From Trichoplusia ni (Eukaryota; Arthropoda; Insecta; Lepidoptera; Noctuidae): a stretch of 64,000 nucleotides of DNA. The stretch covers positions 22,816,001 through 22,880,000 of the forward strand of contig NC_039478.1 in assembly GCF_003590095.1 (NCBI RefSeq), given 5' to 3'. Below the pieces are notes generated by a model that did not search any database, had not been told where the DNA came from, and worked only from the letters and a program-made list of their open reading frames with translations. Position numbers and translations under genes: made by a program. How positions within the stretch are numbered: position 1 is the first letter of the stretch; every line of letters begins with the position of its first letter. Of this stretch, positions 49,606 to 63,034 are shown in pieces.

Positions 49606-52600
49606 ATCGAAAGTATCTTAATGCAGGACGCTTTTTAAAATATTTCACGTTTTTTAAATCGTTTTAAAGATTCATAAAGCAGTGGATACTATTTTTTAAT
49701 CGTGTTTAAATTAAGAAAGAGCAACAAATGCCATGTTTTCTGTCCGACGTGTGGCGTCCTCTGGCTCCATATGCATGCTATAGACAGATTCATTTATCAG
49801 AACCATTTGCATTAGTGTGCATCATGAAAACATCGCGAATACAACCAAACCTGTGTATCGGTCACTGTAACGGACATTTAATTAACCTGGATCGTTTGTT
49901 TTGTTCGCCCCAAAGCGGTTGGCTATTGCAATTGTAAATATTGACAGAGTCATGTTTGACTGCGAGATTTGAAGTGGGAACTGTATAACTGAAGCATACT
50001 TTATCTTTTTTGTTTTTGTTCCGTACACAGTTTGTTAATTAAATTAATTAATTTACACAGAAAGGCAAAATTTGAGTGTCTGTTTGGAATATGGAAATGA
50101 CTGTTTGATACTACATGCATGTGAATATTTGTACGATACATACACCAAATAACATTACATTTAAATTTTGGCCGTCTGTCTGTGAGTCTGTTTGTTCAGG
50201 CTAATCTCTGAAATGGCTGATCCGATTTTGACGGGACTTTTATTGGCTATTATTGTTATAAGGAGTAAGTTAAGTAATTTTTGTTAAATTCCATGCTGAC
50301 TATGTCATATAGTCTATCTAATGTCATATCTAGTCATGTCTGTAATTATTTGTAGGTAGGGAGGCTTGCATACAAAATATTTGATATAAAGTGATTATCA
50401 AATGAGTTTATGAACTCAACTAAGCGGTTTTACTTGGCCTATCTAATATTTTGATAACTGTTTTATAAAATTATAAACTTAAAAAGAAAATGGCCTAAAT
50501 ACGTCTTGTCTTTCTCCTTGAGTAATTTAAGCTCTAAGATTATTACATTAGCGTTTAAATTACTTAATTCTCTATGAAGAATTGAACCCATTGAAGGTAC
50601 ATTTGCATAGTCTGCATATTTTCCGTTCGGTCGGCATTTTTCATTAATGGATTGTTCGCACATTCACCGCTTTTGAGGAACTTATAGTTCATCTATTATT
50701 AAATAGTTTTATCGAATATTTTATATTCAGCTTTTTAAAAAGTTATACTCGGCTATTTTCTGAGGCTTCAGCTGCAAAAAGGATTTAATTTTGCAACTTA
50801 TTATCCACTTAATGGGTTGATAAATAAAAATGTCAAATTGTAAATATTGCTACTGATTAATCGGCGAAGGATAGTTTGGAAAACTGGATAAAAAAAAATA
50901 TATCGGAATCTGAAGTCACCTGAGTGATTGCACCGAAATGACCTCGCGTGGAGATCTAAGAAGAGGCCCATGTGAGACGCATAGAGGTTGATATTATTAT
51001 CATTGTTAAGAAAAAACAAAACTTATTTATACTCATTATTATTTGCCGTTTAACGTAATACAATTCACTTAGGGCGCTCTCTCTTTTGCTAGTTCAATAA
51101 AATTGAAATCAATAGTTGAAGGAAGGGTCCAATACACTCTGCGTTAGAAGATTGTAAGCACTCCGGCTTCTGCCGAGCTTTACAGGCACAGGCGTAGGTA
51201 GGGACTCCTTACCTCAGTTATTCTTGTGATATAAGATGTCAGAAAGCGGAGAGGGAATTTCTTAAAGCACTCCATATATTAAATCTGGTAAGAAGTTGGT
51301 TTTGAAGGAAACTGTTTTAAGAAGGTTGATGCACATTTTAAAAATGGAAAAAGTGTTAAATGTGTAATATTCGATTGGCATGATGTGTGGTTGTCTACAT
51401 AGAAATGAAAATTTTACGACAAAACGTTTTGAAGATACTGCAGAAAGAAAGGCTCTAGACAATTTTTCCTCGCAATAAAATAGGAAACAACGCCTCCCGC
51501 AATAAGGAAATGAAAATGGAAAAAGAATGCAAGGGGTTTGTCCTCGTGACGCGAGGGTATCACAATCAAGCACAGTTTGTCCTTCAGAATCTTAAGCAAG
51601 AGAAAATTACTAGTTAATTACAAGAAAAAATAAAAACATCACAACATTCCAAAAGATTATATACGTACCGTGATTCGAAATTACGACCTTTGACTTGGCA
51701 GTACAACAGTTATAAGGCTGTAATAACATATGAGACAATGTAATCTCATTACCACATTAACTAGCTGTAATTTGCCTGACATTATATACGCCGTGAGCCC
51801 TCGTGCTTAAACAATAATGAACTAACTATAACAACCTTAGCCGTATTTAACATCCGACGGTTGCGCGCCCATAAATAATCGTAATAATCGCAGTTAGCTT
51901 CTTAATGCCGTAATACAGTACTTAATGAGTTGAGATCTGCATTCAATTAGTGATTTATTGATCATCAATGTCTAATATGTATGTAATATGTTTGAATGTT
52001 ACACTACGCCTGTTTTCTTAGGGATAAGCAGTAAGGAACAAACCCAGCTGTATAATTTTCGATTTTAGCTTATTTATTTAATCTACTAAACGCAACTGGC
52101 CGTTAAAATTTAAAGGGAAACGCCGACTGGCCACGAAATGTGCATTAATATGCAGAATTGTCTGAAAATATCTGTGAAAAGATTAAATTATCCCCATACG
52201 CGTCAATCCGAGCAAATTCAATTTTTCAGTTTCATTCGATCAATTATTCCGTATCTATATTTTTCGCGGTATTCGTTTCTACGGTTTAAACATGCTGGCT
52301 TGAGCCGGTGGTCTGGTGGCAATTATTGTTTTATTTGTCGTTCGTTCGATTCAACAGGTGGGGGAGTTTGGATTCATCGCTATTACGTATTATATAGAAA
52401 CAAAGCGGTAGCAAGATTCGCGCTATGATTGCTGTGTTTAATAATTGTGTTGTCTATTTGTCGTCTGTATTGAGCACCGTGTCAAGCATTCGTGAGCGAT
52501 GGGCATGGTTTAGTAGGTAGGTCCAATATATCCACACGGCTTTCCCCTTGGCGTGGATTAAATTTATTATTATTAAAGAAAATATCCGGTCCAGCGACAA

Positions 52601-52983
52601 ATACCTTTCAGGCATACAAATAGTTCATGGTCATAAAGTTGCAACTAACACGGTTTTAGAGATGGTGACGGATGGACGGACAGACAGAAGCATAGCCTCA
52701 GTTCTCTTTGAGAACTAAACTTTAAAAACTACATTATTGTTTTAAACACTACGTATTTTGATGTGATAAATTGCGCAATTTACAATGAAACCACATATCT
52801 GGTTACCGGTATTAAATACAACGCGTTCCACTTGTTTAATTGTAGTTACAGTTTAACTAAGTTCTATTAGAACCACACGTCGATGATACTCAATACTGAA
52901 CATTAGTTTAGACTATAATAATATCATGCAATTAAATCTGTATGCTGTCCAATGATTTGTATTGCTATGTTATTCGACTTCAA

Positions 52984-53218
52984 TCTATACTAATATATAA
53001 AGCGAGTTTGTTTGTTTGTTTGTTTGAACGCGCTAATCTCAGGAACTACTGGTTCAAATTAAAAAAAATCTTTTCGTGTTCAATAGATCATTAATCGAGG
53101 AAGGTTTTAGGCTATAAACCATCACACTGCGACTAATAAGAGCGAAGATACAATGGAAAATGTGAAAAAAACAGGGCAGGTATAAATCATAACTTACATC
53201 TTCCACCCACGGGGACGT
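52984..53218 (+). mobile_element. Helitron-like repeat, family A
   Basis: Starts CTATACTAATATATAAAGCG, has a (GTTT)n run and AATCTCAGGAACTACTGGTT, and breaks off after CACCCACGGGGACGTGA, so the CTAGT end is missing. Confidence 0.7.
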
Positions 53219-54489
53219 GAGTTGTAACAAAACGTAGCCTTTCTCAGCGGTTGTGTCTCTACATCCAATTTTATTCATATAGGATATGTGATGTGATGTT
53301 TCGCATGAAAAAATATTCATTAAAATTAGGCTGATAATTAGCAATTTTGAACGACAGTTACATTGGGCAGCACCCTGTATCGCCAACTTTTCACGGCTTC
53401 ATAGTCGCTCTAATTGTGGACAAAAACGTCGCAACAAACTCCACAACACAGTTAGTGTACCTACTCCGTCTGTAATTATGAAAGACAACCTCTTAAATGA
53501 CGCATGTACTTGTACCTCCAAATGAGTGTAAGGTAGGTATATTCTGCAATAATATTAGTAACATTATTGCAGATTAGACCATTAATGACTACTCAATACA
53601 GGAATGTCGATTATTCTTGGATCGTGGGTGGATAATAAAAGATTTGTGCGGCATATGCGACGTATAAAGTCGCTTGCGGCATGCCCGGCGTGCGGCGTGT
53701 CGGACCGGAATGTTGAGTGGAACAACTGACAGACGCCATGTGATAACATGTGCAACGTGAAGTGAGATTGAATGAGAAGAGATAATTGGATTGAAAGGAA
53801 TGTTACGAGTTGACATTTCAACGGTTTAAGGCTTTAAGGAGGTCTGCTACCACTTTTTAAAGATCTGTTAAAGTTCTGAAGGCAGGACAGCGTGTTGCAT
53901 GATGTAAAATATTTTTCTCCAGCGAATGCAATGGGTTTACTTTGCGAGGTAGTTTTGTATTAGGAACTGATTTGGAAGTTTCGCTAATTAACGACAATCA
54001 GTCTTCAAGGTCAACTATATACTTTGCCGTGGTTGTATATTTCCTGCAACAATTTTAATCCTCAGTCAACAAAATTGAAATTACAAGCGTATAAATCAAA
54101 GATGTTCGAAACAAAACCGGTGTTTTTGCTCTCGGAATAGCAGTTCCGAAAACGTATAACAAACAAACGCCTACTTCTTCATAATATTGTTTTAAATAAC
54201 TTTATTTATGTAAATAATCGTTCGATTGTTTTGTACACCTAACAGTTACCGTGCAACATAGTTGGAGAGGACATAAAAATAGAAAGTTTCACAAGTGAAC
54301 TAATTTTAGGCGTAAACATTGTTACCGCACGTTCACACAACTGGGTCAATGGTTATGTACCGATAACGCGCTCGCTGCGCCTGCAGGAGAGAACAGAAGA
54401 GGAGCTCTGTGTGGTGCCGAGGAATATTAACAAAACACCTGAAATGTTTCATTTTTACCAGCCTCTGGGTGATATTGACTAGCCTCTTG

Positions 54490-54600
54490 AGAGTTTGTCG
54501 TGAAGTTTCTTCTCTCGCAGCACTTAGGATGCGGCGAAAGGTGGGCACATCTTTGTGCTGACTTAGCCTGCCTTAGCCTAATTTTGAGTCCGGTTTTGAT
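54490..54600 (+). mobile_element. LINE 3'-end fragment
   Basis: GTTTCTTCTCTCGCAGCACT, GCGGCGAAAGGTGGG and a final CGGTTTTGAT parallel the 3' end at 28860-29129. Confidence 0.5.
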
Positions 54601-55317
54601 CTAATTTCTCCGAAAAAGGGAAAAGACTTTTCCTTGCTGTTATCGTTGTTGTTTCTTTCTTTTGCAATTGTCGATCACCTGGCCATTGAAAAACTGTCAA
54701 AATTATTAACAGTTACTCAGTGGAACACAAATTGTAATGAAAGTAATATTTTTAGCCCATTGCCTGTACTGTGTCTTGAGCCATTGTTTCTCATTCATAA
54801 GGAAAACATCCAATACTGTAATTATCAGAAACACCTTAAAATGCTCTACTTAGGCGGAATTTAATAGTCACTAACACTTGACTCTTTTAAGCGCCAATAT
54901 CTGTTGTCCATTACGATTTCTCCATTGCCAAAATCTCATAAACTTTCTGCACGCAACTGCATCACGGCCGTCGGTTATTGTTTATATTGTTCTAATGCAC
55001 AATCTTATGATGTAGGGATTTACGCGCGAACCCGCGAGCTGTACTCACAGCTCACAAAGTTGGCAGCCCGCAGAGCGCGCGGATAACTCTCCGCGTCGAT
55101 AACTTGTAGAGATGCCGAGTCTGATGACTGATGGCTTATAGGGGTTACTATAACTATAAGTATGTTTTACTGGAACTCTTTGTATTTGTAAATAGTTTGG
55201 GTAATAAGATAATTATTAGCGTGGCGTGTAATGCAACAGTGTTACAGGAAACTGTTATTTTATTACTATTACTTCGATTTGGTTCTTGATTTGGTCTGAA
55301 GTGTTCTTGCATACATT

Positions 55318-55495
55318 AATAGTAATTTATAAGACGTGCTATATATTTTTTTAAAGAGTATTTGATGGAGTTTCTTGCCGGTTTTTCTGCATATGAATGA
55401 CATTTTGGAACCGTGCATAGCGTCATTACTGTAACGTTAAAAAGGCCCTGGATAAAGGCCTGAAAAAACTTTCGATTTTGATTTTGAGTCGAGTT
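55318..55495 (+). mobile_element. Non-LTR retrotransposon 3' end
   Basis: Contains GAGTTTCTTGCCGGTTTTTC, GGATAAAGGCCTGAAAAAA and a short TTTCGATTTTGATTTTGAG tail, a pattern of lepidopteran LINE 3' ends. Confidence 0.5.
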
Positions 55496-58400
55496 TCGTC
55501 CTCGGTCCTGCGTGGATGTCTGAGAGCTGTCTAAGGGCTGTCGATACACGTAATTTCAACTCTTGCCACCGCACTATTTACTGTTCTCAATACGATTAAA
55601 GCAGTACCCTATTTGAAAATAAGTTAACAGATAACATAAAGTTATGAAATGATGCAACTCCACGCGTATTTATAGGGATCGCCCGACGAGTTTCGGACCC
55701 AACCTGAGACCGGCCGGGACAACTCGTCTTGTCGGGGAATCCTGATATATATACTGCTTCATTTAATAATGAGTCAGTCTCACGATAGTCACTACAAAAA
55801 TAAAGTAAACTTTATGCAAAACTTTTTACTAGCGACCATAACTAACATCAAAATCTTCTTGCAGGAAGTTCGGAACTTTAAACTAAGTAAGATATCATTT
55901 CTACCATTCCTGCTCAGAGTTGTCTTTCAACTTAACTAAATACTGGCAATACTTACATGTCGCATAAAAAAGCGAATGCAGAAAACTGTTGACCCAATTA
56001 ACTCGAAAACGGAACTATGTCAATAATCCTTTTGAATTCAGTCAATAGCAACGCAAACTATCCGGTGATGGCAACGCGGCGTACTCGACCTCCGACCACA
56101 GACCTGGGAACCTTTAGAGGGGACCTGTGACGTCACGTTTAAATGATATGCTGTTTTTTGTACTTTGTAATGGTATATAGAGAATTCTTAAGCAAAAGCC
56201 ACTAGTCTTACTAAATAAGAAGCGAACAAAATGTTCGATTAGGCGAAAGTAGTATCCATATTAAAAAAAAAGATATTAGTTAATTTTTGAATGAATTATT
56301 TATACTTAAATACTTGCCATTACTACCACAAAAGATCTTTGTTAAGTCTGCATAAAACAATTGTGATCGGCATGTCTTAAATTTTGAGTCAAAGGGCCTA
56401 CGTACAGAGTTACTTGAACAATATTTGTATTAGAGGAAAAAAGACGAGACACTTTAAGATGTAGAGCGATATGTCTCTCTTAAGGCTCATTTACATTTGC
56501 AATACATTGTGCAGCCGCGAAGCCCCGGTATCTAACGTGATACATAATCGCCAGCAATGTATTAGAACTAGCACGATATTTCTCGCATCGTCTAAATAGG
56601 CCCTTACAACCGCAACAGACTCTGGGTAGTAGGGCTCCAGGCTGTAATTATCGGGGCTCATTGTCTGCGCCGGCTGTACCGGAGCCCGGTTGCAAGTAAT
56701 TGGGAGTGACACAGAAAAAAATGTTGGAGTGCAGATCGTCGGGAACTCGGTGAGAGCGATCGGAATAATGCCACAAGCTGGAACTCGCTCATGCGAATAT
56801 TCAGTTACTTTGATTGTGCCTTTTTAATGGTTTCAAGGAGTTTTCTTTGCTGTTTTTCGTGGTTTTCCTATAGCTCCCATAAGGGCTCATTTTATACATA
56901 CATATCTTATTCATACGATTTCTGTTCAAAGTTCTCACTTCTTTAAGTAAATGTCGTCTTTCGTAGTCATACTGTCTGAAAGCAGAAGAAAACTGGAACA
57001 CGCGTCTTCAAAATAAATTTCCCCAAAATAAAACGTTTAAACAGACACCCAAAGTGTTGACAATAATTTAAAATGTATAAACACGCCATGTATGAGTAAT
57101 TATGTGTCAGAAATGTCAAAACGCCGGCGATAGTAAACAAACTTGTAATGTAGTTGTTACGTCGCCAACACAAAACAAAAAATAATATCGGTTCTCAATT
57201 GTTTCAGTCGAATTACGACATAATTTATTGCTCGTGTACCGCAGCCAAAACTTGTTACTCCGAGCGTCAGACGCATCTGAAATCTATAAATTATTTTGAC
57301 GTTTAGCATAACTTTAAAACCCGTAAAATGGTTAGACCGATTTAAAAATAAATTAAACAAATGAGCCGCGATTAATTTTAAATTTGGAAGTGTCTAGGTG
57401 GGCCCGATCCGCTTTGTTGTAGTCGTAAAGAGAGCGTAACGGCGCTGTTGATAGAAATGATCAAATGTAAGAAAATATGAAAGTATTAATTCCGCGCTTC
57501 ATATAATTTTGCTCACATATAACCGCCTACGCCGTAATACTCGTCATATTTATAATCACGGTACTGCGATATAACAGTAAATTAAGAGTTTCAGAAGACC
57601 TTGAGATGCGACCTTCTTTTTAAAATCTCGTTCACTGTTTGATGAGTCAACCTTTTTGGTAACCGATAACTGGCAAAAGCTTCACTTAATTTCAGGTCAT
57701 AATCAAACCGGGTACTTTGTCTCTCCCACGTATAGTTGCAAAGCTGCGATATGTTTATATTGAGAATGTCTCAAAGTCTCGCGTTTCTAAACGAAGGTCA
57801 GGGATCGAATGCTGTAACGTTTCACGCCTCATCTGTCAATTGTTCTGTATCATTTGAGCTCTCCGTGACTGCACTAGCCGGTTGACTGCTACTTCTCATT
57901 TTCCATTATCTTCTGTAAGACTAATGTCGAACGCATCAAAACGATTTCTTTGCGCTTTGAGATAAAACTGAAAATAGATTTGAAAGCTTGATTTTATTTT
58001 CTAAATAGTATATTACTTTCTTGATTTCGAACAGGGCCAGGAATCCGGTACATATTGTATAATGAGTCGTTACTCTCAAAACTTCTGATTTCTCTTGGTA
58101 GGCGTTACACTCTTTAATGTTTAATGGAAAAGTCGAGATGAAAAACATCAAAAATCTAGCCGAGAAAATTGTATTAATGAGTTTTTTATTCGTCGCGATT
58201 CGCGAATTAAATGTCCGACTGTTAGATATTCGGTAGTAATTAAATTGTCCAATTCTTTTGACACGGTATTAATGTGTGTAGCAATGCTTTGGCAAATGGG
58301 AGGAGCTGGATATGGTGCGTGACGTCATCCCGTCTATTCTGAGGACAGGATGATGGAGAATGATTTTTCTACACTGGAATGCTTATAAAAAAGTAAAAGC

Positions 58401-59152
58401 ATTCTTATAATAGCTTTAGATATAATTTTTGTAGTCAGTTCGAATTCTTACAGCCGTTGAAGAAAGAACTGTGGAAAAAGTCTCCATAACTAGTTATTGT
58501 ACCTTTATCGTTGTCAAATGGGGTGTGGAGGCACTATTATAATACACTTATGAGATTTAATAAAGTAATGAAATAAAACATGAGTGACGTTACACTCAGG
58601 AAAGTGATTTCAATAGTTTTTCCGTTTTTGGTTTTACCTTTTTTTGGGTCTAGCTATGAAAATATGCCGCGGACAAAACTCTAACGTTCTATTTGGAGTT
58701 GTAATGCAAAAGTTATTTCTAGTGAAGGCTAGCTTTGTAACTTACTTACGTGTATACCTACTTATGAATACAAGTTGATTCGTCAGGTCTGTAGCTCTTT
58801 GGCTCGGTTCATAAGCAATACTAAACAATAGCCACTAATTATGTTGTTTTATCGCGTGCCACGTAAACACGGGTTATTTCAGCCTCGGATGTGGGATGTT
58901 TGTTCCCTCTTATAGCCCGGATTAATTGCTCCGCGCTACCGTTACAATTTCATCGACATTCAATGATATTTATAGAAAGGTTACTTCCCTGTTCGGCTTT
59001 ATACGAGGGATTGCCTTTCATTGTTTGAGGAAACTAATGTTTGCTGAAATATTTCTTCAAGTAGTTAAATATTTTGGGCATTCGTATTTGGAAATATTTA
59101 TTTCTATGACTAAACTAATTTTGTTTAGTTAATGATGTATCTCTGACGCATC

Positions 59153-59680
59153 CCATCCCACTAATATTATAAAGGCGAAAGTTTGCGAGTGAGTATGTTT
59201 GTTATTTCTTCACGTCAAAACGGCTGAACCGATTTTAAGAAAATTAAGTATGGAGTTAGCTGACGCCCTGGATTAACACTTAGGCTACGATTTAGTATGG
59301 GAAAATCGATGAAAATTAATTGTGGAACTTTCTACATATTTTTTTCAAATACATAATATGTTACTGTAGATGCATCTGCAGTATTAAATGAGGGTGATAC
59401 CAGTTTAGCAGGCAGTAGTGGTAGTACGTGAGGCTGTGGGAGTTTAATGGAAAATGTGTCAAAAACGGGGAAAAATATTCATCTTCGAGGGCTTCCGTTC
59501 AAAAATTACCAACTTATATCTTACAGCAACAGCAACAACTAGTTTATTATAGATATGTATAGATTAAAAAAAATGTAGAAAGACACAATTCATTTTCATC
59601 GATTTTCCTATGGGAATAACATTTTTCCCGTACTAAATAAACATACAAACTTTCGCCTTTATAATATTAGTGGGATATGG
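59153..59680. repeat. Fold-back made of two inverted repeat copies
   Basis: The left end has CCCACTAATATTATAAAGGC and the right end its reverse complement, followed inside by a second inverted pair (GGGAAAATCGATGAAAAT near 59300 and its complement near 59595). The left copy ends at GCAACAACTAGT (about 59540), so a Helitron-like copy appears to face a partial reversed copy. Confidence 0.65.
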
Positions 59681-59957
59681 GTTTGTACCCTGGCGACGCC
59701 TGGAGAAACTTCCGTAAATTGCTATCATTTTTTAAGAATGGAAACCGCTAAAATGTACTCTACGTCAGACCTCAATACGTCACATATTTGCAGAGCTCTC
59801 ATTCAAGGGCCGGCGCTAAGCTGGAAGTGCGCAGGTCAGCGGAGTTCCTTCCCACACTCGAAAATAGACTTCAACGCTATCGAAATAAAGTTTACAAACG
59901 CTTGACACACAATAGATAAAGTAGAATACAAAGTCAAATTTGAAATTCGTTACTACC

Positions 59958-60030
59958 GGCCGCGTAGCCTAGTGGTTAAGGCATCCGAAGTAAAGTTCGG
60001 AAGACGCAGGTTCGAATCCTGTCGCGGCCA
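59958..60030 (+). tRNA. tRNA-like sequence, probably a pseudogene or SINE head
   Basis: 73 nt. The 7-bp acceptor stem (GGCCGCG with CGCGGCC) is perfect, the D arm is GCCT/AGGC, and the T arm has loop TTCGAAT. A-box-like TAGCCTAGTGG and B box GGTTCGAATCC are intact. The anticodon arm does not fold normally: TCCGA/TCGGA leaves an 8-nt loop (AGTAAAGT), and CCGAA/TTCGG leaves 6 nt, so no anticodon can be assigned. The body resembles tRNA-Arg. No terminator-like T run follows within a few bases. Confidence 0.55.
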
Positions 60031-60950
60031 TTAATGTGCGCTCGCATGTTTTGTCATTTTGTTTCATTTTCGTTTTCTTTTGAATCGAATATTTTCTTGA
60101 AGGTAAATATTAATCGTAAGCAAAGTCCACGCTTAAAACGAGGTAACAAATCAGATGAAAAATGTCTTTCTCAGCGAGTTTAAAATAGCCTGCTGAGGAA
60201 TGATTGGAATGGATAAAAACAGGCTCTTCGACCTTCCTGTTGCCCCTGTTCGTGCCGCCAATTACAATGACGTAAAAAAAAGTTTCAAAAACATATCCAA
60301 AAGCGAACAAAGTCGCTAGCATAGCTAGTATCTTACAACATAGAAAACTAGGATAAATTCATCCACGATTGTTAGAAATAATTCTAGAATAATAGAAGAT
60401 ATACCGTATATAATATATATAATAATAACACCTGTAAAGAAACATTTCAATACAAAATTAATTTAAAAGTATTTACGTAATCCTTTGTCCAAAGTTCAGG
60501 CAAAATTCATACCCAATAAACATTCAAAATACAACTCGAAGCTTCTCAGAAGTATGAATACAGCGCTCTCCACGCGGTAGTTCGTCCTATTTATAGTGGC
60601 AACATTCACGGTCACGCGGGGACCTGTCAAACTGTATAGACAACATTGTCTTAGCCGAGCCACGATAACAACAGCATTAGACCAACGACGTAGATATTAC
60701 TCGAGGCGATGAAACTACAGCATTTGGAAATGCGTGCGCTGTGTTAATGTATCTGCGGGCTTGATGAAAGCATTTTTTAACCATTTGCTTCAAAATATAG
60801 TATAGTAAAGGTGCTGAAACTAAAAGTTTCATAAATCCACAAAGACCGCTGGGTCGAATAAAATGAATTCCTCAGAAAACAAAAAAGAGATACTTGCAGG
60901 TAGCAAGATCCTCTCTTTCTCCTTCTCTTGTTTACTGAATCTATATCTAC

Positions 60951-61197
60951 TGCTATAGAAAGTTGAGGAGTGTGTTTGTTTGTTTGAACGCGCTAATCTC
61001 AGGAACTACGGGTTTAAATTGAATTTTTTTGTGTTGATTAGACCATTCATCAAGGAAGGTTTTATGCTATAAACCATCACGCTGCGACTAATAGGAGCGA
61101 AGATGCAATGGAAAATGTGGAAAAGCAAGGAAAAATATTCAAAAATTCCCAACTTTTATCTTCTAACCACGCGGACGAAATCGCGGGCATCAGCTAG
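60951..61197 (+). mobile_element. Helitron-like repeat, family A
   Basis: Contains AATCTCAGGAACTACGGGTT, CTATAAACCATCACGCTGCG and ends CGCGGGCATCAGCTAG. The most complete 3' end of the forward copies in this intron. Confidence 0.72.
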
Positions 61198-61705
61198 ATT
61201 ACTATAAACTGGATACAGATATTTTGGGATTTCTACAACGTCGGCGCTACAATTTTCCCAGACCTATCACTGCAAGTAAAACTATGTAACATACCGGTCT
61301 TCTACCTTCCACTATTTTGTACTATTCCACCTTTTTATCTGTATCAGTCCGATCCCAACGCTTCACTTCCTACCTACAAATAACTCAACGCAAATCAAAA
61401 TGTTACTCTCGGCACTCGATTCTGAAAATAAAATTAAAATAATACAAGATCGCAGTAAACTTATCGAGCGCGGAGTTTTTGATTCCGCCCACGCATACCA
61501 TACGTTTAATCGATAATCTTGCTATAAACGTTTCAGTGTGATTACATTATGGTATTCATGAAAACGATTGCTACATTTATTTCCAACTAATAATTGATTT
61601 CGTATGTTGGTGTTTACACATCGCGAGATGTTTTGCTTTACGTATGTACTTCCCCACGACTCTGTAGTGGTTATTGGCGAATCGATTTTAAATAAATTTA
61701 ATGGA

Positions 61706-61781
61706 TTGCAAATTCGTTTCATGATTGCATTCGTCTTAGGAAAGATCCTAAGACGAATGCAATCATGAAACGAATTTGCAA
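61706..61781. repeat. Perfect 36-bp hairpin
   Basis: Arms 61706-61741 and 61746-61781 are exact reverse complements with a 4-nt loop (AAGA). The arm starts TTGCAAATTCG and ends GTCTTAGGA. Confidence 0.9.
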
Positions 61782-62896
61782 ACTGTTAGATCCGTACCAC
61801 AAAACATTCAAAGATTACGATGTTTTTTTTTCTTACCACAAGTTGAGAGAGTGCCGGAACTGTCTTTAAAAAGTTCACATCCAGCCGTGACTTTTTAAAA
61901 CACATTTTTTTAAATTTCTTTCTGTACAATGTCAAAACACAATGTTAATTATTTTGAAGCTGTCAGTAATTACTACATGACAATGTACGAAGAAAACACG
62001 TTACACGCGGTTTTATTTTGGGAAACTCCTTGAAAGTGAAGATTACTGTGAAATGTGGGTAGTATAAGGCCGTGGTCAGACGAGACACCGATAGAGGAAA
62101 GTTGGTGGTTTATTAACCGGCTTGAAAAAAAGTGGGAATTTATTCGATATCTGTGTGATAGAACACACGTTAGGAACGCGGTTAGGAAACTGTAGAAATA
62201 AGGTACAAATCTATTAAATAGCTTGTGTATTTAAATCGCGAGATTAAAAATAAAAGAAGGTAACAGCGCAAGACATCGCAATGGGGTCAGGACTTTTCAG
62301 TATGTCTTGTAGGAGACCCAAAATGATATGTGCCGTTGGAGATTCAACGTAGATTACGTCTAAGGATTGAAAATCTTTTCACGTTACAGAACTCTCATTA
62401 TTTACGTTCCTTTGCTCAATCGTCATTTACAATGATGTGTCTCAGAATTAGCTAGTACGGACTTCAGTCAGGCCTATAAGACTGTACAGTTTTCCAGGTA
62501 AGGTGTACAGTTGGCTTTAAAATACCCAGCATGCGTGACGCGTGACACGCGTGTCGGAGGCCGGGACATTGAATCTGAGCCGGGAACCATTAGCTCGTAT
62601 TATCTGGCGCCTGAACAGCTCGCACTAATTGTAGTACCGCGGTGCCATCAATTACTAACGGTAGTAATATGAGCATGTTAGTCGTTGTATTACGAGAAAA
62701 TTGCTTAGCTTATTAGGATGTGCATTTTACCTTGTGCACATATTCCTGGAGGTCTCAGAAGTAACGTAGTAACTTTTAGCTCGGATTAAGACACTGGATC
62801 CAACGTTATGTTTGCTTTGATGAAAGTTATCCACGCTGGTAGAGCCGCGGGCGACTGCTACTAATATATATAGAAGAATAAATTAATTCTTCCTTT

Positions 62897-63034
62897 GGCC
62901 CGATTTTTCAATCGTCAGATAACTTTTATCTGAGGAATTAATATGGCCGTTTGACATATTTTCCATACAAAAGCTGTCAGAACGTCAAACATATTCATCG
63001 AATAAAAGTTATCTGGCGATTGAAATATCGGCCC
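62897..63034. mobile_element. GGGCCGAT-type fold-back MITE
   Basis: 138 bp with inverted ends of about 33 bp and few mismatches (TTTCAATCG.CAGATAACTTTTAT on both sides). No coding capacity. A truncated relative lies at 42520-42581. Confidence 0.75.

Noticed and set aside
51262..51599. Overlapping minus-strand frames of 103 and 61 codons
   Set aside because: Low-complexity, Phe/Leu/Ser-rich translations without motifs, in intronic AT-rich DNA.
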